DNA from: an uncultured Clostridia bacterium
GTDB taxonomy: Bacteria > Bacillota > Clostridia > Oscillospirales > Ruminococcaceae
Assembly (NCBI GenBank): GCA_946563605.1
Contig: CAMNVW010000064.1
Span: forward strand, 1 to 7,661
Direction of reading: 5' to 3'
DNA: 7,661 nt
The notes below the pieces were generated by a model. It was given only the letters and a program-made list of their open reading frames with translations. It was not told the DNA's origin and searched no databases. Positions 1 to 6,227 of the stretch are shown here, one piece after another. The translations under genes were made by a program, and so were the position numbers. Each line of letters begins with the position of its first letter. Position 1 is the first letter of the stretch.

Positions 1-664
1 TGTCATTACCACTGCTACCGATTTAAACTGCCGGTTTGCGGTGGATGTGTTTGCGAAAAAAAATCGGCTGGTGCTTACCGACAGAAAAATCGCAAAGGAG
101 ATTTCTGCGGCACTGTTATCGGGAAAGAAAGTTTTGTTTGAAACAGATTTTTCGGTGGAACAACCATTTCCCGATGGATTGGTGAAAGACCCTCAGCAGG
201 CGGACAGCGGTCTTGCAATAAAGGTAAGTTTGCGAAAACCGAAGCAGGAAAATACTCTTTGGCTCGTGCCGAAGGCGGTGACGCTTGGAATCGGATGTCG
301 GAAAGAAACGCCGCAGAAAACGATAGAAGATTTTGTAACGCAGAAATTGGCGGAAGCTTCTCTGCCGATGGAGGCAGTATGTGCAATCGCCTCCATCGAC
401 CTCAAAGCAAACGAACAGGGTTTGCTCGATTTTTGCAAAGCACATGAGCTGCCGTTTGATACCTATTCCGCGCAAACGCTTGCTCAGGCGGAGGGGGATT
501 TTTCGCCGTCGGCTTTTGTGAAAAGTGTGACAGGTGTAGATAATGTATGCGAACGCAGTGCGGTGGTCCATTCAAAAGGAACCTTGCTTTTGGCAAAACA
601 AAAAGGCAGCGGCGTTACATTGGCGGCGGCAGCCGATACAGAGAAAATAAGACTGCAATTTTGA
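1..664 (+). CDS. cbiG: Cobalt-precorrin-5A hydrolase CbiG, C-terminal part (5' end outside window)
   Basis: CbiG opens the delta-lactone ring of cobalt-precorrin-5A and releases the two-carbon fragment as acetaldehyde, giving cobalt-precorrin-5B; it is a cytosolic enzyme of the anaerobic cobalamin route. The reading frame is open from base 2 and gives 220 residues before TGA at 662-664. It starts in the middle of the protein with a TTATDLN...FAVDVFAKK stretch, the usual CbiG central motif. The GTG at 41 lies inside this motif and is not a real start. The conserved C-terminal domain follows: LGIGCRKET, then IASIDLKANEQGLLDF, then TGVDNVCERSAV, and a closing GVTLAAA segment. Full CbiG proteins are usually around 300-380 residues, so roughly the first third is missing upstream. 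The central motif reads DLNCR where relatives usually have D-x-N-G-K/R, a mild deviation. It is followed after 28 nt by cbiH, its usual pathway neighbour. Confidence 0.93.
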   Translation, partial: VITTATDLNCRFAVDVFAKKNRLVLTDRKIAKEISAALLSGKKVLFETDFSVEQPFPDGLVKDPQQADSGLAIKVSLRKPKQENTLWLVPKAVTLGIGCRKETPQKTIEDFVTQKLAEASLPMEAVCAIASIDLKANEQGLLDFCKAHELPFDTYSAQTLAQAEGDFSPSAFVKSVTGVDNVCERSAVVHSKGTLLLAKQKGSGVTLAAAADTEKIRLQF

Positions 665-692
665 CGCAGTTCAGATAGGAAGGAACGATGAT

Positions 693-1421
693 ATGAAGCT
701 GTATGTTGTAGGAATTGGTCCAGGAGAGCTTAACCAGATTACTCCCGCAGCGATGGCGGCAATGGAAGAAAGCGATGTCATTGCAGGATATACCGTTTAT
801 GTGGATCTGGTGAAGGAACGTTTTCCTGATAAAACCTTTTTAACGACTGCAATGAAGCAGGAAGTAGACCGCTGCCGCATGGCGATCGAAGAGGTCGTCA
901 ACGGAAAAAACGTCTCGATGATTTGCAGCGGCGATGCAGGCGTATACGGAATGGCAGGACTGATCTACGAGCTGGCGCAGCAGTATCCACCGATTGAAAT
1001 TTGTGTGATCCCTGGTATCACTGCGGCGATGAGCGGAGCTGCAGTGCTGGGCGCACCGCTGATTCACGATTTCGCGGTCATCAGCCTGAGCGACCTGCTT
1101 ACACCACTGGATAAAATCATGAACCGCGTTGAACTTGCCGCACAGGGCGATTTTGTGCTCTGCTTTTATAATCCGGCGAGCAAAAAACGCGCAGATTACC
1201 TCAGCCGTGCGTGCGAACTGATTATGAAGTACCGCAGTCCAGAAACACCATGCGGTTATGTGCGCAACATCGGCAGAGAGGGTCAAGAGGCTAAGACGAT
1301 GACCCTTCGGGAACTTCAGAATGAGCAGGTGGATATGTTCACCACTGTGTTCATTGGAAATTCCCAGACTAAATTGATTGGCGGGAAACTGGTTACACCA
1401 AGAGGCTACAAGAATGTATAG
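693..1421 (+). CDS. cbiH: Cobalt-precorrin-3 C17-methyltransferase CbiH (CobJ family)
   Basis: CbiH transfers a methyl group from S-adenosylmethionine to C17 and drives the ring contraction that turns cobalt-precorrin-3 into cobalt-precorrin-4. The 242-residue product has the usual size and the tetrapyrrole methylase fold signatures: the N-terminal glycine motif VGIGPGE (residues 6-12), AGYTVYVDLV (31-40), the SAM-site loop CSGDAGVYGMAG (78-89), VIPGITAAMSGAAVLGAPL (105-123), ISLSDLLTP (130-138) and FYNPASKKRADYL (158-170). The SLSDLLTP and NPASKKR segments are characteristic of the CbiH/CobJ branch rather than CbiL, CbiF or CobA. The ATG at 693 is preceded by a strong AGGAAGGA ribosome site (677-684) with an 8-nt spacer. 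An out-of-frame ATG at 688 forms only a three-codon frame. The gene ends at TAG 1419-1421, inside the start of the next gene, which suggests translational coupling. Confidence 0.96.
   Translation: MKLYVVGIGPGELNQITPAAMAAMEESDVIAGYTVYVDLVKERFPDKTFLTTAMKQEVDRCRMAIEEVVNGKNVSMICSGDAGVYGMAGLIYELAQQYPPIEICVIPGITAAMSGAAVLGAPLIHDFAVISLSDLLTPLDKIMNRVELAAQGDFVLCFYNPASKKRADYLSRACELIMKYRSPETPCGYVRNIGREGQEAKTMTLRELQNEQVDMFTTVFIGNSQTKLIGGKLVTPRGYKNV
1401..1405 (+). promoter_or_regulatory. Ribosome binding site deciding the cbiJ-sirC start
   Basis: AGAGG lies inside the 3' end of cbiH, 8 nt before ATG 1414. This favours ATG 1414 over the in-frame TTG at 1378, which would overlap cbiH by 44 nt and add 12 residues unlike the family N-terminus. 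It also favours ATG 1414 over ATG 1426, which has no comparable purine run at the right distance. Confidence 0.6.
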
Positions 1422-2691
1422 CGATATGCGCTGTGTTTTGCTGTTTGCAGGAACGACCGAGGGCAGAGAGCTTGCGGAATATTTGCCCGCGTGCGGTGCA
1501 CAGGTGATTGCTTGCGTCGCCACCGAATATGGACAGACGCTCATCCATGAAGGCGAAAATCTTGCGGTACACGCAGGCAGGCTGGACGAAGAACAGATGG
1601 TTGAACTCATGCGCTCGACTGCATTTGATTTTGTGGTGGACGCTACCCATCCATATGCTGCGATTGTGACTGAAAATATCGCACGTGCCTGTCAAAAGGT
1701 GAATCTGCCGTACTATCGCTGTCTGCGAGAACGCTCGGAAGATTCTTGGACGGATTATGAGAAACTTATCTGTGTGGAGAACACCGAACAGGCAGCGGAA
1801 AAATTGAACGAGATCGAAGGAAATATTTTGCTGACCACCGGCAGCAAGGAACTTGCACTGTATCGGAATGTCGCAGGATTTTCGGAACGCATTTATCCAA
1901 GGGTGCTTCCTCTGGAAAATGTGGTTGCAAGCTGTATTGCGCTCGGCATCCCACCGGCACACTTGATTGCGATGCAGGGACCGTTTGGAGAAGAACTCAA
2001 CCTTGCGATGATTCGCCAGTGGAACATCCAGTGTCTTGTGAGCAAGGAATCGGGCAAGGCGGGCGGATTTCGAGAGAAAGTCAACGCTGTCCGAAAAGCG
2101 GGAATCACACTGCTGATGATTGGTCGTCCGCAGGAAAAAGAACAGAACTATTCGCTTGAACAGCTGAAAACGAAACTTTGTACCGAATGGGGACTGCAAC
2201 CGTCTGTATTAGAATCCGATTCAGCAGCAGACCAGGCTGCGCAAAAATATTTTCCGATGTTTGTTTCACTCAAAGATAAACAGGTGCAGGTCGTTGGCGC
2301 AGGAAAAATCGCGGCTAGAAGAATCAAAACGTTGCTGCGTTTTGGCTGTCAGGTGCAGGTGATTGCACCGGAATTGGGCGAACAGTGCCGCGAGCTTTTG
2401 GAGCAGGGGAAAATCATTTGGGAGAACCGATGCTGGCACGCAGGAGACTGCACCGCCGAAATTGTTTTGGCGGCGACCGACGCGCACGATGTGAATGAAG
2501 AAATTGTGCAGGAATGTCGGCGCAAACACATTTTGGTCAACCGATGTGACCGTCAGCAGGATTGCGATTTTTATTTTCCTGCGGTGGTCGAAAGCGATGG
2601 CCTTGTACTTGGTCTATGCTCTGGCGGAGCAGATCATAAAAAAGTAAAAGATACTGCGGCTCAGTTGAGAAACTACTTTGCCGCAAAATAA
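1414..2691 (+). CDS. cbiJ-sirC: Fusion of cobalt-precorrin-6A reductase (CbiJ/CobK) and precorrin-2 dehydrogenase (SirC/CysG N-terminal type)
   Basis: A 425-residue protein with two complete enzyme domains acting at distant steps of one pathway. The N-terminal domain (about 5-240) is CbiJ/CobK, the NAD(P)H-dependent reductase making cobalt-precorrin-6B. It shows LLFAGTTEGRELAEYL near the start, DATHPYA (76-82), LLTTGSKEL (139-147), AMQGPFGEELN (186-196) and VSKESGKAGGFREKV (209-223). After a linker of about 40 residues comes a SirC domain (about 277-425), which oxidises precorrin-2 to sirohydrochlorin using NAD+. It starts YFPMFVSLKDKQV, has the Rossmann motif VVGAGKIAARR (293-303), LAATDAHDVNEEI (352-364), and VNRCD with CDFYFPAVV. 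By alignment with CysG recalled from memory, Asp379 matches catalytic Asp104 and Ser403 in LCSGG matches Ser128, so the domain looks intact. At about 150 residues it is shorter than stand-alone SirC and lacks the C-terminal helical part. Overlap with cbiH is 8 nt; hemC follows after 37 nt. Start codon choice is the main uncertainty. Confidence 0.93.
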   Translation: MYSDMRCVLLFAGTTEGRELAEYLPACGAQVIACVATEYGQTLIHEGENLAVHAGRLDEEQMVELMRSTAFDFVVDATHPYAAIVTENIARACQKVNLPYYRCLRERSEDSWTDYEKLICVENTEQAAEKLNEIEGNILLTTGSKELALYRNVAGFSERIYPRVLPLENVVASCIALGIPPAHLIAMQGPFGEELNLAMIRQWNIQCLVSKESGKAGGFREKVNAVRKAGITLLMIGRPQEKEQNYSLEQLKTKLCTEWGLQPSVLESDSAADQAAQKYFPMFVSLKDKQVQVVGAGKIAARRIKTLLRFGCQVQVIAPELGEQCRELLEQGKIIWENRCWHAGDCTAEIVLAATDAHDVNEEIVQECRRKHILVNRCDRQQDCDFYFPAVVESDGLVLGLCSGGADHKKVKDTAAQLRNYFAAK

Positions 2692-2728
2692 GATAGAGAT
2701 TATGAAAAAATAGAAGGAGACACGAACC

Positions 2729-3643
2729 ATGCCGAAGAAAATTATTCGGGTCGGCAGCAGGGAGAGCGTTCTTGCGGTAGCACAGACGCGGCTGGTAATG
2801 GAAAACATCCAAAAAAATCACCCCGAACTGCAGCTTGAACTGGTAACGATGAAAACAATGGGGGACAAAATCCTGGATAAAAGCCTGGACAAAATCGGCG
2901 GCAAGGGATTGTTCGTAAAGGAATTGGACAAAGCGCTGATGGACGGCAGGATTGATATTTCCGTCCACAGTTTAAAAGATATGCCGATGGAAACACCGGA
3001 GGAATTGCCGGTGCTGGCGTATTCGGAAAGAGGCAATCCGTTTGACTGTCTGGTACTGCCCAAGGGTGTCAGCCAATGGGACAAGACTGCTCCGGCAGGA
3101 TGCTCCGGTCATCGTCGAAGAGTGCAGCTGCTGAAACTGATGGGCGATGTTCCAATCAAAGGGATCCGCGGAAATATTCTGACAAGATTGGACAAACTGG
3201 ATTCCGGCGAATACGGCGCGCTGATTTTGGCGTGCTCGGGGCTCAATCGTGTGGGACTGCAAGATCGTATCCATAAGGTGTTCACATTGGAGGAAATGAT
3301 TCCGTCTGCCGGACAGGGCATTTTGTCGGTGCAGGGCAGAAAAGGCGAAGATTATTCCTGGCTGAAAGAAACGGACAATCCGATTTCCCGTGTGCAGGCA
3401 TTGGCAGAGCGTACATTCGTGCGCACATTGGACGGCGGATGCAGTTCTCCGATTGCGGCTTTCGCACAGGTGTCGGGGCAGGAAGTTTGCCTGACAGGAT
3501 TGTATTATCATGAGGAAACCGGCGTTTACGTTACCGGCAAAAAAGTGGACAAACCGGAAAACGCTGAAAAGCTTGGCGAAACGCTCGCGTTGGAACTCAA
3601 AAGCAAATTTTTAAGCGGCGCAGCAAAGAAAGGGGAGCTGTAA
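2729..3643 (+). CDS. hemC: Porphobilinogen deaminase (hydroxymethylbilane synthase) HemC
   Basis: HemC joins four porphobilinogen units into hydroxymethylbilane on a covalently held dipyrromethane cofactor. The 304-residue product has the normal length. Visible family features are IRVGSRESVLAVAQT (6-20), GGKGLFVKELDKAL (57-70), VHSLKDMP (79-86) with catalytic Asp84, IRGNILTRLDKLDSGEYGALILA (from 146), IPSAGQGIL (191-199) and TLDGGCSSPIAAF (233-245), where Cys238 is the expected cofactor attachment residue. The substrate-binding loop usually reading GTSSLRR is GCSGHRR here (124-130): the Thr, second Ser and Leu are changed while both Arg are kept. ATG 2729 has an AAGGAG site (2714-2719) with a 9-nt spacer. 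The gene ends one base before the TTG start of cobA-hemD, so the two are probably translated together. Its position among cbi genes, with no hemE in view, suggests it feeds corrin synthesis. Confidence 0.97.
   Translation: MPKKIIRVGSRESVLAVAQTRLVMENIQKNHPELQLELVTMKTMGDKILDKSLDKIGGKGLFVKELDKALMDGRIDISVHSLKDMPMETPEELPVLAYSERGNPFDCLVLPKGVSQWDKTAPAGCSGHRRRVQLLKLMGDVPIKGIRGNILTRLDKLDSGEYGALILACSGLNRVGLQDRIHKVFTLEEMIPSAGQGILSVQGRKGEDYSWLKETDNPISRVQALAERTFVRTLDGGCSSPIAAFAQVSGQEVCLTGLYYHEETGVYVTGKKVDKPENAEKLGETLALELKSKFLSGAAKKGEL
3631..3637 (+). promoter_or_regulatory. Ribosome binding site for a TTG start (cobA-hemD)
   Basis: AGGGGAG sits in the last codons of hemC, 7 nt before the TTG at 3645. It supports TTG as the start of cobA-hemD. 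The first in-frame ATG is near residue 47 and would delete the SAM-binding glycine motif, so it cannot be the functional start. Confidence 0.75.
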
Positions 3644-3644
3644 G

Positions 3645-5174
3645 TTGGAAAAAACAGGAAAAGTTTGGCTGGTGGGCGCTGGTCCATCGGATGCCGGACT
3701 GCTCACCTTAAAAGGAAAAAGACTGCTCGACGAAGCAGATGTTGTTGTTTATGACGCATTGGTTTCGGCGGCGATCCTCTCTATGATTCCAGAGAGTGCA
3801 AAGGCGATCTGCGTCGGTAAACGTGCCGGAAATCATCCGGTGCCGCAGCCGCAGATCAACCAGATTTTGCTGGAGGAAGCACTCGCCGGAAACAAAGTTG
3901 TGCGCTTAAAGGGCGGCGATCCGTTTTTGTTTGGACGCGGCGGCGAAGAATTGGAACTTTTAATCGAAAACAAGATTCCATATGAGGTTGTCCCGGGCGT
4001 TACCTCGGCAATTTCGGTGCCTGCGTACAATGGAATCCCTGTTACTCACCGTGATTATTGTTCGTCGGTACATATTATCACTGCGCACAGCAAAAAAGGC
4101 GGAGAATTGAAAATCAATTTTGATGCGCTCTGCAAATTAAATGGTACGCTTGTCTTTTTGATGGGGGTTACCTCGATGCAGATGATCTGCGACGGATTGA
4201 TTGCTGCGGGGATGGATCCGCAGACACCGGCGGCAATTTTGCAGCAGGGAACCAGTGCAGTACAGCGCCGCGTTGTTTCTACCGTTTCGCAGCTGCCGCA
4301 AAAGGCACAGGAGGCACAGATAAAATCACCGGCGGTTTTGGTCATCGGTGCAGTCTGTGCTTTGGCAGACCATTTGAGCTGGACACAAAATCGTCTGCTC
4401 GACGGTGTGCGTATTATTTTAACTCGACCGAAAGAATTGATTTCGAGAATGTCTCGCAATTTATCCGATTTGGGTGCGGAGGTAATCGAACTGCCGTCCA
4501 TCAGCCTCAAGCCATATCAGCAGAATGAACTGCTGGAACAGGCATTGTCGGAAATTTCCAGCTATCATTGGGCAGCGTTTACAAGCATCTCGGGCGTGCG
4601 CATTTTCTTCGATTTCCTGCGTGAACATCAGTTTGATATTCGTAAGTTGGCGCATCTGCGCTTTGCTGCAATCGGACCAGGCACACAGAAGGAACTTGCA
4701 CAGCATGGTATTTTTGCGGATTTTGTACCGGAAAGCTACTACGCAGCCGACCTTGCAAAAGGTCTTGCGAAAGCAGTAGCACCTGGCGAACGTGTATTAT
4801 TGCCAAGAGCAAAAATCGGTTCGCAGGATTTGACCGCGATTTTGGCAGAGCATCAAATCAACTTTACCGATATTCCGATTTATGATACGATCTTTGCCTG
4901 CCATAATACCGGCGCGGTACAGAAGCTCGTAGAACAAAAGGAGATTTCCTGTGCAGTCTTTACCAGCGCATCAACTGTTCATGGCTTTGCGAATACCATG
5001 CAGGGAACCGATCTGACCGATCTGACCGCTGCTTGTATCGGTGAAAAAACAGCACAGGCAGCGAAAGAATACGGCATGAAAGTGCTGATTTCCAAAGAGG
5101 CGACGATCGACAGCCTGACACAGCTTTTGTGCGACCATGCCGAAAATTTAAGAATCAATAGCCCATCTATTTAG
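3645..5174 (+). CDS. cobA-hemD: Fusion of uroporphyrinogen-III C-methyltransferase (CobA/SUMT) and uroporphyrinogen-III synthase (HemD)
   Basis: A 509-residue bifunctional protein. The N-terminal SUMT domain (about 5-247) methylates uroporphyrinogen III at C2 and C7 with SAM to give precorrin-2. It shows VWLVGAGPSDAGLLTLKG (7-24), VVYDALVS (34-41), CVGKRAGNHPVPQPQINQIL (56-75), VVRLKGGDPFLFGRGGEE (85-102), VVPGVTSAISVPAYNGIPVTHRD (from 115) and GTLVFLMGV (167-175). The C-terminal HemD domain (about 254-500) cyclises hydroxymethylbilane with D-ring inversion: GVRIILTRPKELISRM, LGAEVIELPSI, AAFTSISGVRIFFDFL (310-325), FAAIGPGTQKELAQHGIFAD (from 340), GERVLLPRA and AVFTSASTVHGFA (437-449). This fusion is common in Clostridia. 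The start is TTG, one base after the hemC stop. The first glycine motif reads GAGPSD rather than the usual GAGPGD. The fused order means the HemD product can pass directly to the methyltransferase of the same chain. Confidence 0.96.
   Translation: MEKTGKVWLVGAGPSDAGLLTLKGKRLLDEADVVVYDALVSAAILSMIPESAKAICVGKRAGNHPVPQPQINQILLEEALAGNKVVRLKGGDPFLFGRGGEELELLIENKIPYEVVPGVTSAISVPAYNGIPVTHRDYCSSVHIITAHSKKGGELKINFDALCKLNGTLVFLMGVTSMQMICDGLIAAGMDPQTPAAILQQGTSAVQRRVVSTVSQLPQKAQEAQIKSPAVLVIGAVCALADHLSWTQNRLLDGVRIILTRPKELISRMSRNLSDLGAEVIELPSISLKPYQQNELLEQALSEISSYHWAAFTSISGVRIFFDFLREHQFDIRKLAHLRFAAIGPGTQKELAQHGIFADFVPESYYAADLAKGLAKAVAPGERVLLPRAKIGSQDLTAILAEHQINFTDIPIYDTIFACHNTGAVQKLVEQKEISCAVFTSASTVHGFANTMQGTDLTDLTAACIGEKTAQAAKEYGMKVLISKEATIDSLTQLLCDHAENLRINSPSI
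5007..5027 (+). repeat. Short in-frame 9-nt tandem repeat in the hemD domain
   Basis: ACCGATCTG occurs twice in a row followed by ACC, encoding T-D-L-T-D-L-T at residues 455-461 of CobA-HemD. The unit is a multiple of three, so copy-number change would keep the frame. It probably arose by local slippage; no function is implied. Confidence 0.6.
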
Positions 5175-5179
5175 GCTAT
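5158..5179 (+). other. Small inverted repeat over the cobA-hemD stop codon
   Basis: ATAGCC (5158-5163) and GGCTAT (5174-5179) can form a 6-bp stem with a 10-nt loop that includes most of the TAG stop (5172-5174). The sequence after it is A-rich, not T-rich, so it does not look like an intrinsic terminator for the + strand. It may be a weak transcript hairpin or chance. Confidence 0.3.
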
Positions 5180-5228
5180 GAGATAAAACAAAAAACAAAA
5201 AAACAGAAAGAGAAAGTGAGAAAAAGAT
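5175..5228 (+). promoter_or_regulatory. A-rich, nearly T-free leader before hemB
   Basis: This 54-nt gap is the longest in the window. From 5181 onward it consists mostly of A with some G and C and only three T residues, including an almost pure A/C tract at 5185-5204 followed by a purine tract. A weak Shine-Dalgarno-like AAAGTGAG (5213-5220) lies 8 nt before the hemB ATG. An unstructured A-rich leader can aid ribosome entry and could offset the weak ribosome site; that role is inference. No clear -35/-10 promoter pair was seen. Confidence 0.45.
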
Positions 5229-6215
5229 ATGGAAATGTTATGCAGATCAAGACGACTGAGAACAAACGAAGCAATTAGGGAGCTTTCCCGAGAGACAAGG
5301 ATCTCCAAACAATCGCTGATTTACCCGATGTTCGTTCGAGAGGGAAGCGGCATTAAAGAGGAAATCCCTTCGCTGTACAACCAGTATCATTACAGCCCAG
5401 ATACCATCTGCGAGGCAATCGAGGAACTGGTTAAGGTTGGAATCACAAAAATTCTGCTGTTCGGTATCCCTGCGCACAAGGATGAGATTGGTTCTTCCGC
5501 ATGGCAGGACGACGGCGCTGTTCAGCAGGCAATCCGCGAAATCAAAAAGAATTTCCCACAGGTTTACTGCATTACCGACGTTTGTATGTGTGAGTATACC
5601 TCCCATGGACATTGCGGCGTACTGTGCGAAACAACCACCGTTGACAATGATAAAACTCTGGAACTGCTTGCGAAAACCGCACTTTCCCATGTTCACGCAG
5701 GCGCTGACATGGTTGCGCCATCGGATATGATGGACGGCCGTGTTCTTGCAATTCGCAAAGCGCTCGACAGCGAAGGCTACACCCATATTCCAATCATGGC
5801 ATATTCCGCAAAATATGCGTCCGCATTTTATGGTCCGTTCCGTGATGCGGCTGGTTCTGCTCCATCTTTTGGTGACAGACGTTCTTATCAAATGGATATT
5901 CACAACCGCAAAGAAGCACTGAAAGAAATTGACAGCGATGTTCTTGAAGGAGCGGATATTGTCATGGTAAAACCTGCTCTGTCCTATCTTGATATTATCT
6001 ATCAGGCGTCCCAGCGCACCAATCTGCCGCTTGCAGCTTACAGCGTCAGCGGCGAATATGCAATGATCGAAGCGGCAGCAAAAGCGGATTTGGTTGACAG
6101 AGATAGAATTATCGGTGAAACCGCAGTCAGCATTTTCCGCGCAGGCGCTGATATTTTGATCACCTACCATGCAAAAGAGATTGCAAGACTGATCGACCAA
6201 GGTAAAATCGGTTAA
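5229..6215 (+). CDS. hemB: Delta-aminolevulinic acid dehydratase (porphobilinogen synthase) HemB
   Basis: HemB condenses two 5-aminolevulinate molecules into porphobilinogen, the first common pyrrole. The 328-residue product matches the family length and begins with the typical RSRRLRTNEAIRELSRET region. Catalytic Schiff-base lysines are visible as Lys195 in AYSAKYASAFYGPFRDA and Lys248 in IVMVKPALSYLDII. The metal-binding segment TDVCMCEYTSHGHCGVL has all three zinc-type cysteines (119, 121 and 129), so this is predicted to be a zinc-dependent rather than a magnesium-only, aspartate-type enzyme. Other family segments are FGIPAHKDEIGS, ADMVAPSDMMDGR and AAYSVSGEYAMI. ATG 5229 fits the family start; an in-frame ATG two codons later (5235) is an alternative. 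Ribosome binding looks weak. The stop TAA (6213-6215) overlaps the ribosome site of the next gene. The genes hemB, hemC and hemD together make uroporphyrinogen III, but hemA/hemL, which supply 5-aminolevulinate, are not in view. Confidence 0.98.
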   Translation: MEMLCRSRRLRTNEAIRELSRETRISKQSLIYPMFVREGSGIKEEIPSLYNQYHYSPDTICEAIEELVKVGITKILLFGIPAHKDEIGSSAWQDDGAVQQAIREIKKNFPQVYCITDVCMCEYTSHGHCGVLCETTTVDNDKTLELLAKTALSHVHAGADMVAPSDMMDGRVLAIRKALDSEGYTHIPIMAYSAKYASAFYGPFRDAAGSAPSFGDRRSYQMDIHNRKEALKEIDSDVLEGADIVMVKPALSYLDIIYQASQRTNLPLAAYSVSGEYAMIEAAAKADLVDRDRIIGETAVSIFRAGADILITYHAKEIARLIDQGKIG

Positions 6216-6219
6216 GGAG
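6214..6219 (+). promoter_or_regulatory. Ribosome binding site overlapping the hemB stop; decides the cbiET start
   Basis: AAGGAG begins inside the hemB TAA and lies 8 nt before ATG 6228, an ideal distance. The in-frame GTG at 6219 begins within this element and so has no ribosome site of its own. ATG 6228 is therefore the start, giving the family-typical N-terminus MPQVYLIGIGMG. Confidence 0.8.
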
Positions 6220-6227
6220 TGAGAAGG

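Noticed and set aside
41..43. GTG as a start codon for a 207-residue protein
   Set aside because: The frame is open upstream to the window edge and the residues before it continue the CbiG central motif, so the gene is simply cut by the window.
1378..1413. TTG 1378 as start of the cbiJ-sirC protein
   Set aside because: It would overlap cbiH by 44 nt and add residues unlike the CbiJ N-terminus; ATG 1414 has a correctly spaced ribosome site.
840..2199. Long minus-strand open frames (256 and 268 codons) opposite cbiH and cbiJ-sirC
   Set aside because: They are shadows of well-supported plus-strand genes and have no family resemblance, suitable ribosome site or independent spacing.
2281..2360. 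Direct repeat of CAGGTGCAGGT at 2281 and about 2350
   Set aside because: Both copies encode beta strands (QVQVV and QVQVI) of the same Rossmann domain using the same common codons; chance plus structural constraint explains it.
5158..5190. Intrinsic terminator after cobA-hemD
   Set aside because: The stem is only 6 bp with a 10-nt loop and is followed by an A-rich, not T-rich, tract.
6219..6227. GTG 6219 as start of cbiET
   Set aside because: It begins within the AAGGAG ribosome site; ATG 6228 is ideally spaced and gives the normal CbiE N-terminus.
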